Shown here piece after piece: positions 6,199-12,114 of a stretch of DNA of 12,412 nt (within the stretch, counting starts at the first letter, position 1; every line of letters begins with the position of its first letter). Both the position numbers and the translations under genes were made by a program. Origin of the DNA: Chloroflexota bacterium (GTDB lineage Bacteria; Chloroflexota; Dehalococcoidia; DSTF01; RBG-16-68-14). The stretch spans positions 1 through 12,412 of the forward strand of contig JADFNZ010000037.1 of assembly GCA_022563135.1 (NCBI GenBank), read 5' to 3'. The notes beneath the pieces were generated by a model. It had not been told where the DNA came from. It made no database searches and saw only the letters and a program-made list of their open reading frames with translations.

Positions 6199-8229
6199 CT
6201 AGCCGCGCGTGCGCTGGAGCTGGCGCAGGCCGAGCCAGCCGAGGGCTGCCAGAGGCGCCGCCAGCAGTACGCCGATCGCGCCCGCTGACCGGCCACCGCT
6301 AAACGGCCAATCCCAGATACTCTCCGATTCCGGCTTGGGCTCTATGACTTCCTCCGGCGGGTCGTCTACCTGCTCGTTCGGATCGAGGATGACGACAGTG
6401 AAGGAGGCCCGGATATCGTCCTCGGCTCGCCGCCTGATGTTCACCGTGACGGTCCACGTCCCTGGCAGGCTCAGGTTGGCCCCCTCGCCCCCATAGACCG
6501 CGCTCCCAGCGAGCGGCATCTGCAGCCGGGATACCGGCACGTCACCGGACTCGTGCTCGAACTCCAGGCGCACGCCGCCCTGCAGCACTTGACCGATGGA
6601 GCCGAACTCCGCCCCGAGGCCGAGTGAGAATTGGTTCTGCCCTACCTTCGCAGGCTCCACCGTCAGAGCGACGATGAGGGCGCCCGCCTCAACCGCCTCC
6701 TGGAAACGCTCTTCGGGTACTCGTGACTGCTCCGCCAGCGCCGCCGCCTCTTCGGCGCGGGCGGCCGCCTGCTCGGCCGCGTCTGCGGACGTGCGCGGCG
6801 ACTGGAGCTGGATGAGCACCGCGACCGCGACGAGCACCACGACTGCCAGGACAGCCTCCGCTCGCACGGTGTTCACGAGCAGCCGCTGCAGGCGCGCCGC
6901 AGGCGTCGCCTCGCCGCCTGTCGAGGCGTCCCCTTCGCCCGAACCGCCGGCCAATTGCAGCGAAGCCTCGACGACGCGCGGCTGGAGGATGAGCGCGTTC
7001 AGCGCTGCGACCGCGAGCAGCGGCGTCATCGCGCTCATCTTGCCGATGAGGGTCCAGCCGTAGTTTGTGCTCCAGAGCTCGCTCCAGGACGTGAACTGCA
7101 CCAGCGCGTTCAGAACGCCGCTCGTGAGCAGCACGAGTACGGAGACCGCAGCGAGGATCGAGAAGCGGCGGAACGACTCCGCCGCGAACAGCGTACGGGG
7201 GATGCCCTTCAGGTCGTCCAGCCAGCGCGGCATCGCCAGTCCGATATGGATCAACGCGCCCACCCAGAGCGAAGCGGCCACGATGTGGAGCAGGTCGATG
7301 CTGGTCGTCCAGAATGGGCCGTCGCTGGCCGCGGCATGGCTCACCAGCGACTGCGTGAGAAGCACGCCGAAGGAAGCGATCGCGAGGCCGCCCAGGGCGA
7401 TCTCGCTCCGCCGGCCTCGCGTTCTCGCCGCGAAGACCATCGCTACGAGGGCGACCGCCAGCAGCGCCTGCCGCGCGATCAGGTAGCGTCCGGCCCGCGT
7501 GTCTACGAGCAGGTCGTCGGCCTGCCCCAGTCCGCCCAGTCTGCTCGCCTGCGCCAGGAGTTGGACCAGGCTGCCCTCCAGCACGAGGAACGCGGCGATA
7601 GCGCCGGTCACGAGCAGCACGTTGCGCGAGAGGTTCCGCACGGCGGCGTTGGTCTCAGGCGAGAGTGTGCGGGCCGCCGGATAGACGACGAAGAACACGT
7701 AGGCGACGCCGCCCAGCATGACCGCGCTCCCCAGCAGCACCACCCATCTTGCCGTCGACTCAAGCGTGGACGGATTCTCCGAACCGATGCCTCCCAGGAA
7801 TGCCGAGGTCTCGACAGGCGCCCCTCCGGGAAGCGCTCCCGCCGGCGTGAGGATGGTGATAGGAAACGAGCCCGACCACGGATGGCCATCGACGGTCGAG
7901 AGATTTCGCCAGATGACGGTGTAGAAGCCGGGCGGCAGCTCCTCTGGCAGGTTGATCCCCATCTCCGTGGAGCTATCGAAGAACTGGTCCCCCAGTGGCA
8001 CCTGTTGGCCGGTCTGGTCCCAGACCTGGATGGTGCTGACGGCCCGTTCGATCGGCTCGCTGAAGCTGATCTCGATCGTCTCCGGGCTCTTCAGGAGTTG
8101 AGCGTTCGGCTGCGGACTCGCGTCGACCTGCACGCCGTGGGCGGCAGCCCGGCCGGGGGTGAGGACGATGACGAGCGTGAGGAGCAGCAGGGCTCCACTC
8201 CCGCCGAGGACCGCGATTCGCTTCGTCAC
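6199..8229 (-). CDS. copper resistance/import protein, CopC-CopD fusion with extra C-terminal domain
   Basis: 676-residue membrane protein. A signal peptide (1-30, ending GRAAA) is followed by His31, which becomes the N-terminal residue of the mature protein. The CopC domain (31 to about 127) has Asp114 and His116 in STVDGHPWSGSF; in mature numbering His1, Asp84 and His86 match the Cu(II) site of CopC (His1, Asp83, His85). A CopD membrane domain (about 160-480) has about 8 helices, including the signature-like DLLHIVAASLWVGALIHIG. An Ala/Glu-rich probable coiled coil (near SADAAEQAAARAEEAAALAE) leads to a beta-rich extracytoplasmic domain resembling YtkA-like proteins (LPGTWTVTVNI) and a last C-terminal helix. 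The likely role is periplasmic or outer-face Cu(II) binding and transfer across the membrane. The start is GTG at 8229 with only a weak purine tract upstream. It is divergent from the His-rich gene, suggesting joint control. Confidence 0.88.
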   Translation of the reverse strand: MTKRIAVLGGSGALLLLTLVIVLTPGRAAAHGVQVDASPQPNAQLLKSPETIEISFSEPIERAVSTIQVWDQTGQQVPLGDQFFDSSTEMGINLPEELPPGFYTVIWRNLSTVDGHPWSGSFPITILTPAGALPGGAPVETSAFLGGIGSENPSTLESTARWVVLLGSAVMLGGVAYVFFVVYPAARTLSPETNAAVRNLSRNVLLVTGAIAAFLVLEGSLVQLLAQASRLGGLGQADDLLVDTRAGRYLIARQALLAVALVAMVFAARTRGRRSEIALGGLAIASFGVLLTQSLVSHAAASDGPFWTTSIDLLHIVAASLWVGALIHIGLAMPRWLDDLKGIPRTLFAAESFRRFSILAAVSVLVLLTSGVLNALVQFTSWSELWSTNYGWTLIGKMSAMTPLLAVAALNALILQPRVVEASLQLAGGSGEGDASTGGEATPAARLQRLLVNTVRAEAVLAVVVLVAVAVLIQLQSPRTSADAAEQAAARAEEAAALAEQSRVPEERFQEAVEAGALIVALTVEPAKVGQNQFSLGLGAEFGSIGQVLQGGVRLEFEHESGDVPVSRLQMPLAGSAVYGGEGANLSLPGTWTVTVNIRRRAEDDIRASFTVVILDPNEQVDDPPEEVIEPKPESESIWDWPFSGGRSAGAIGVLLAAPLAALGWLGLRQLQRTRG

Positions 8230-8244
8230 CTGCGCCTAGCTCTC

Positions 8245-8272
8245 TTGACTTCCCCGCTCAGTGAGGTAAGAT
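8245..8272 (+). promoter_or_regulatory. sigma-70-type promoter for the His/Trp-rich membrane protein gene
   Basis: TTGACT (8245-8250) and TAAGAT (8267-8272) are 16 bases apart, each close to consensus. Transcription would start near 8279, leaving a leader of about 37 bases that ends in a GGGAG ribosome site at 8303-8307, 8 bases before the ATG at 8316. Confidence 0.65.
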
Positions 8273-8273
8273 A

Positions 8274-8285
8274 TCAGCACGCTGA
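8274..8285. promoter_or_regulatory. palindrome at the predicted transcription start, possible operator
   Basis: TCAGC (8274-8278) and GCTGA (8281-8285) form a perfect inverted repeat with two bases between them, straddling the predicted start at about 8279. It lies between the two divergent genes, where a copper- or redox-responsive regulator could act on the plus-strand promoter. The regulator is unknown. Confidence 0.3.
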
Positions 8286-8307
8286 ATCCCGTTCACTTTT
8301 CTGGGAG

Positions 8308-8337
8308 TATATATCATGCCACGGATCGCGCTGTCAA
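8308..8337 (-). promoter_or_regulatory. candidate promoter for the copper gene, overlapping the divergent gene's start
   Basis: On the minus strand there is a perfect TTGACA (plus-strand positions 8332-8337) and TATATA (8308-8313), 18 bases apart. This puts the -35 inside the first codons of the divergent gene and the -10 across its leader end. The copper mRNA would start near 8301 with a leader of about 70 bases. Confidence 0.45.
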
Positions 8338-9359
8338 AGTCCAGCGTTCTCCCGCTGTTGTTCCTCGGCATCGCCGGAGCATTGGTCGTCGCGACCGTGA
8401 CACTGAATACCGTGCTTGAGGGCGACAGCGCCTGGGCGAAGGCGACGGCAGCGGGCGGCCTGGTGGCGACGGTAGCCGCCGCCGCAGTCGTGCTCGCTAC
8501 GGGCCAAGCCTGGGCCAACGGCACAGGGCGTTCGCTGGTCGCGAGCGCGGTCGCCGTCGTCGGCTTGGGCGCGCTTGCGCTGACGATGGTCACCTACATC
8601 GGCGGTGCCAGCGGCGGCGGGTCGAGCATCGCCGCGACGGACATCGCGATCAGTGATGAGGCGCTAGCGCTCTTCCAACAGCAGACAGATAACAGTGTTC
8701 AGCCGCCGGGTTTCTCGCATGATGTCGGTCAGCACCCAACGTTGGGCGAGTTTGCCGCGCTCGACTCGGCGACGCTTCTGCGCAACTCGCCCGGCGGCAC
8801 ACTGCTGCCGACTGAAGTGGACGAGCTCAAGGCGCAGCTCGCAGAGCTGCGGGCGTTCGTGCAGACTGTGAACACGGTTGAGAAGGCACAGGCCGCCGGG
8901 TATCAGTTCACCACGAACGATGTGCCCTTCATGGGGGCCCACCTCCTCAACTTCAACTACGTCTCGGACGGCGTGTTCGACCCGGGCAAGCCTGAAGGCC
9001 TCCTCTTCAGCAAGCTCGACGGCGACGAATGGATCCCGGTCGGCGCGTGGTTCCTGCTGGTGCCCGGCGTCAATCCCGGCGTGACGGAGGCCATACCGCC
9101 GCAGGCGTTCGCCGGCAATCTGGACCTCTGGCATGAGCACCACGGCCTCTGTACCCGCAACAACGTCATCTCAGAGAACAACACCGCCGCGGGTTGCGCG
9201 GAGGACAATGGCAGCTTCATCGGCGACCTGAAGTGGATGATGCACGTCTGGGCGTGGCCGGAGAATGCGGAAAACGTAGATGGTGTCTTCACCTACCTGA
9301 ACTACGGTCTCTTCGAAAAGCAGCAGAACGTCGTGAGCTTCGGCCCGGGAGGGGAGTAG
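8316..9359 (+). CDS. uncharacterised membrane-anchored His/Trp-rich protein, possible metal binding
   Basis: 347 residues; I do not recognise a named family. Three hydrophobic helices fill the N-terminus (about 11-30, 45-63 and 73-95), then a Gly/Ser linker and a soluble domain that should face outside the cytoplasm. A helix near 165-193 (ELKAQLAELRAF) precedes a conserved-looking C-terminal block: VPFMGAHLLNFNY (His209), a repeated pattern of VGAWFLLVPGVNPG, DLWHEHHGLCTRN (His273, Glu274, His275, His276, Cys279), Cys294, and WMMHVWAWPEN (His310). The clustered His, Met, Trp and Cys residues look like metal ligands, and the pair of cysteines could form a disulfide. The start is fixed by GGGAG 8 bases upstream and the good promoter. 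Sharing a divergent promoter region with CopC-CopD makes copper handling the best guess, but this is inference only. Confidence 0.85.
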   Translation: MPRIALSKSSVLPLLFLGIAGALVVATVTLNTVLEGDSAWAKATAAGGLVATVAAAAVVLATGQAWANGTGRSLVASAVAVVGLGALALTMVTYIGGASGGGSSIAATDIAISDEALALFQQQTDNSVQPPGFSHDVGQHPTLGEFAALDSATLLRNSPGGTLLPTEVDELKAQLAELRAFVQTVNTVEKAQAAGYQFTTNDVPFMGAHLLNFNYVSDGVFDPGKPEGLLFSKLDGDEWIPVGAWFLLVPGVNPGVTEAIPPQAFAGNLDLWHEHHGLCTRNNVISENNTAAGCAEDNGSFIGDLKWMMHVWAWPENAENVDGVFTYLNYGLFEKQQNVVSFGPGGE

Positions 9360-9391
9360 CGCAAGCGACCGCGGAATCGATCACGAAACAG

Positions 9392-9421
9392 CAGAGACGC
9401 CGCCGGAAGGCGGCGTCTCTG
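9392..9421 (+). terminator. 13-bp GC-rich hairpin with GGAA tetraloop, probable terminator
   Basis: CAGAGACGCCGCC pairs perfectly with GGCGGCGTCTCTG across a GGAA loop, a GNRA-type tetraloop closed by C-G. It begins 32 bases after the stop of the His-rich gene. No T-run follows (GATCCACCG), so termination would depend on the stem alone or the hairpin may act as a 3'-end stabiliser. Confidence 0.65.
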
Positions 9422-9481
9422 ATCCACCGTGTTTCGCGTCGGGTGATCTCAATCACCGCCCATTCTCTAGCCACGGGATGC

Positions 9482-9508
9482 TACAATAGGCGAACCGGCG
9501 CCTACAAT
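9482..9508 (+). promoter_or_regulatory. tandem TACAAT boxes flanking an inverted repeat, upstream of the glutaredoxin-like gene
   Basis: TACAAT occurs at 9482-9487 and again at 9503-9508, 21 bases apart; each resembles a -10 box. The stretch overlapping and joining them is an inverted repeat, TAGGCG (9487-9492) and CGCCTA (9499-9504) around AACCGG. The downstream box would give a short leader of about 10 bases before the ATG at 9525. No matching -35 is visible for either. Confidence 0.4.
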
Positions 9509-9524
9509 CGATCGGGGGATATGC

Positions 9525-9734
9525 ATGGCCGAGCTGATCATGTACACGCTTCGCACCTGCCCAACCTGCAAACGGGCACGGAGTGACCTTACGGCGGAAG
9601 GCGTCGAGTTCGAGGAGCGGGCGATCGACGATAACCCGCGCTGGTTCGACGAGGCGTCCCTTCTCGCCCTGACCGTGCCGATCCTTGTCCGCGGCGACAA
9701 GGTGGAGGTGGGCTGGAAAGGTGAAAGCGGGTGA
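9525..9734 (+). CDS. small glutaredoxin-like thiol-disulfide protein
   Basis: 69 residues, a minimal thioredoxin fold. It opens MAELIMYTLRTCPTCKRARS with a CPTC redox pair (Cys12, Cys15) after the first strand, a VEFEERAIDDNPRW second strand and turn, and Val51-Pro52 as the cis-proline element. It ends soon after, at VEVGWKGESG, so the final helix of typical glutaredoxins (80-100 residues) is reduced or absent. The start at ATG 9525 is preferred over the out-of-frame ATG at 9521 because GGGGGA ends 5 bases before it. It is probably a cytoplasmic reductant or glutathionylation-type partner; the glutathione-binding residues cannot be judged. It lies 75 bases ahead of the cysteinyl-tRNA synthetase gene on the same strand and may share its transcript. 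A GST N-terminal-like role is possible. Confidence 0.8.
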   Translation: MAELIMYTLRTCPTCKRARSDLTAEGVEFEERAIDDNPRWFDEASLLALTVPILVRGDKVEVGWKGESG

Positions 9735-9809
9735 CACTTTCAGTAAGGCAGGCCGTGCGCCTGTCGCTGTTGCAGTTCTGCCGCTGCTCCGTTAGGAGCT
9801 AGAGGTGGC

Positions 9810-11963
9810 GTGGTGCTCCAGCTCTATGACACGCTGACCAGGACGAAACGGGCCTTCGTCCCCGCGGAGGAGGGTCATGCGCGCATCTATTCGTGCGGGC
9901 CCACCGTCTACCGCGATGTTCACATCGGCAACCTGCGCACTTATCTCCTGGCCGATTGGCTGCGCCGCGCACTGAACGCCGCGGGCTGCACCACGAAGCA
10001 CGTCAAGAACATCACGGACGTCGGCCACATGCGACAGGAGCTGCTCGACCGCGGCGAGGACAAGGTGGTCGCGGCGGCGCTGGCCGCCGGCAAGTCACCA
10101 CAACAGATCGCGGAGGAGTACACAGAATCGTTCCACCGTGCCGAAGCCGCGCTCCAGATCAGGCCCGCCGATACGTATCCGAAGGCCACCGACCACATCA
10201 AACCGATGGTGGAGATGACCGAGCGTCTGCTGGAGCGCGGTCTCGCCTATGAAGTAGACGGCAACGTCTACTTTAGCGTCCAGCAGTTTCCTGACTACGG
10301 CAAGCTCTCCGGCAATACTGGGGAATCGTTGCTGGAAGGCGTGCGCGCGGAACTAGATCCGCTGAAGCGGGATCCGCGCGACTTCGCCCTCTGGAAGGCG
10401 GCGGAACCCGGCCGGGTGATGAAATGGCCCAGCCCCTGGGGCGACGGATTTCCCGGCTGGCACATCGAGTGCTCCGCGATGTCGACGATGCATCTGGGCG
10501 AGACGTTCGACATCCACACCGGCGGCGTCGACAATATCTTTCCCCATCACGAGGACGAGATCGCCCAGAGCGAGGGCGCGCTCGGCCACCAAGTAGTTGG
10601 CTACTGGGTACACGGGCAGCACCTGCTGGTGGACGGCCTCAAGATGGCCAAGTCCACCGGCAATGCGTACACCCTGCCGGACATCGAATCGCGCGGCTTC
10701 AACCCGCTCGCGTTCCGCCTGCTCTGCGCTACGACGCATTACCGGCGCCGGCTGAACTTCACCTTCGACTCGCTCCGTGCGGCGGCCTTCGCGCTGAACC
10801 GCCTGCGGCAAGAGGCGTTCCTCGCGGCGCAGTCTGAGGAGGAAGAAGGGGCGGAGGAGTGGGAGGAGGCGTTCTGGACAGCCGTGAGCGACGATTTGCA
10901 TCTGCCGCGCGCGCTCGCGGCGGCGTGGCGATTGGTGCATTCCGGCGCGCCGCGCGGCGCGAAGGCGCGGCTCCTGCGTCGCTTCGACGAGGTACTCGGC
11001 TTCAACCTGTTCGCGCAGCCGGCCAAGGTTCCCAAAGCGGTTTATGCGCTCGTGCGGGAGCGGCAGGCGCTCCGCGGGCGGCGCGACTTCGCAGGCGCGG
11101 ACGCGCTGCGTGAGCGAATCGCCGCGGCCGGCTTCCACGTGCGCGACACGAAGGACGGGCCACTCATTGTGCCGCTCTTTCCGCCCCCGCCGGAGAAGGT
11201 GGAGGCGCTCCACTCCTCGCGTGACGTGTCGTCGCACCTCGAAGAGCCGGACGCGGTCGATTACAGCGTGGTCCTGACCGGACGCGACGATCTGGAGAAC
11301 GTGCGGCGCAGCGCCGAGGCCGCCCTGCGGCACGCGAAGGGCCATCGCATAGAGCTCATCGTCGTCGATAATGCCTCCTCGGACGGTACGCAGGAGTGGC
11401 TGCGAGAGCTGGCGGCTCGCGACGAGCGGGTGTGCGCGATCCAGTGCGACCACAACCTGGGTACCGCCGCCGCCCGTAACTGCGCCCTCCGGCAGGCGCG
11501 CGGCCGCATCGTCGTCATGCTCGACAGCAGCATCGAGATCGCGGGCGATATCTTCTCGCCCCTCGCTGCGGCGATCGCGGACGATGCCGTCGGCGTGGCA
11601 GGACCGTTCGGCGTGAACACGGACGACCTGCGCGACTTCGAGGACGGCCAAGGGCCGGACGTGGATGCGATCGAAGGGTACCTGATGGCGTTCCGCCGGG
11701 AGCGCATCCGCGAGGTCGGCTTCATGGACGAGAAGTTCCGCTTCTACCGCCACCTCGACCTCGACTACAGCTTCGCCTTCCGCGACCGTGGCTACCGCAA
11801 CCGCATCGTCGCGGACCTGCCGCTCCGTCGCCACGCGCACAGCGACTGGGAGCGTACGCCCCCGGAGGAGCGCGACCGTCTCAGCAAGCGCAACTTCTAT
11901 CGCTTCCTCAAGAAGTACGGCGACCGCACAGATCTATTGCTGGCAGGCGCGAGCAAGTCGTAA
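9810..11963 (+). CDS. cysS: cysteinyl-tRNA synthetase fused to a GT2-type glycosyltransferase-like domain
   Basis: 717 residues in one uninterrupted frame. Residues 1 to about 465 are a complete class I cysteinyl-tRNA synthetase, which charges tRNA-Cys in the cytoplasm: HIGN at 38-41, KMAKS at 278-282, and the zinc ligands Cys29, Cys221, His246 and Glu250, each matching Cys28/Cys209/His234/Glu238 of E. coli. The DALR-type anticodon region and its tail end near GPLIVPLFPPPPEKVE. From about 484 a second domain starts (VDYSVVLTGRDDLENV), with the GT2 nucleotide-sugar loop VDNASSDGT (519-527), NLGTAAARN, VMLDSS (569-574) where a DXD is expected, and a C-terminal GFMDEKFRFYRHLDLDYSF segment. Normal CysRS is about 460 residues, so the extra 240 are an added domain. 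The start is GTG 9810 (GTG 9813 also possible) after AGGAG at 9794-9798. Whether the GT2 part is catalytic is unknown. Confidence 0.9.
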   Translation: MVLQLYDTLTRTKRAFVPAEEGHARIYSCGPTVYRDVHIGNLRTYLLADWLRRALNAAGCTTKHVKNITDVGHMRQELLDRGEDKVVAAALAAGKSPQQIAEEYTESFHRAEAALQIRPADTYPKATDHIKPMVEMTERLLERGLAYEVDGNVYFSVQQFPDYGKLSGNTGESLLEGVRAELDPLKRDPRDFALWKAAEPGRVMKWPSPWGDGFPGWHIECSAMSTMHLGETFDIHTGGVDNIFPHHEDEIAQSEGALGHQVVGYWVHGQHLLVDGLKMAKSTGNAYTLPDIESRGFNPLAFRLLCATTHYRRRLNFTFDSLRAAAFALNRLRQEAFLAAQSEEEEGAEEWEEAFWTAVSDDLHLPRALAAAWRLVHSGAPRGAKARLLRRFDEVLGFNLFAQPAKVPKAVYALVRERQALRGRRDFAGADALRERIAAAGFHVRDTKDGPLIVPLFPPPPEKVEALHSSRDVSSHLEEPDAVDYSVVLTGRDDLENVRRSAEAALRHAKGHRIELIVVDNASSDGTQEWLRELAARDERVCAIQCDHNLGTAAARNCALRQARGRIVVMLDSSIEIAGDIFSPLAAAIADDAVGVAGPFGVNTDDLRDFEDGQGPDVDAIEGYLMAFRRERIREVGFMDEKFRFYRHLDLDYSFAFRDRGYRNRIVADLPLRRHAHSDWERTPPEERDRLSKRNFYRFLKKYGDRTDLLLAGASKS

Positions 11964-12043
11964 CACCCAGGCGAACGCGCGCTTCTCTTCGCTCCCCACA
12001 ACTGCCCTCCGCCCTCAGTGGGCGTCCATCGCCGTCAGCATGT

Positions 12044-12072
12044 TTGCGATCATGACGAGATCGATATATAGT
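12044..12072 (+). promoter_or_regulatory. sigma-70-type promoter of the PadR gene
   Basis: TTGCGA (12044-12049) and TATAGT (12067-12072) are 17 bases apart. Transcription should start near 12079, giving a leader of about 34 bases. The start falls inside the first of the ATAGGTAT repeats, an arrangement typical of self-repression. The 80 bases before it, back to the cysS stop, hold only a weak 5-bp stem (12010-12024). Confidence 0.55.
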
Positions 12073-12114
12073 TACCATAGGTATATGAGCGATAGGTATC
12101 TGGTGCATAGGTAT
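12073..12114 (+). repeat. three ATAGGTAT copies at 15-base steps, likely PadR operator
   Basis: ATAGGTAT is found at 12077-12084, 12092-12099 and 12107-12114, each start exactly 15 bases after the last. The first copy also forms the palindrome TACC-ATA-GGTA (12073-12083). The array runs from the predicted transcription start to the first bases of the start codon, so a bound protein would block both transcription and ribosome access. Confidence 0.65.

Noticed and set aside
6955..8400. Plus-strand open frame of 481 codons across the copper gene
   Set aside because: It runs through the divergent promoter region and into the His-rich gene in another frame; no motif supports it.
9749..9763. CAGGC-N5-GCCTG hairpin between the glutaredoxin-like gene and cysS
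   Set aside because: Only five base pairs and no T-run, too weak to call a terminator; easily expected by chance in GC-rich DNA.
10353..11840. Minus-strand open frame of 495 codons opposite the CysRS-GT2 gene
   Set aside because: Shadow of the synthetase frame; composition is typical of an antisense reading and no domain is visible.
12010..12024. CGCCC-N5-GGGCG stem after cysS as a terminator
   Set aside because: Five-base-pair stem without a T-run; not enough to separate from background.
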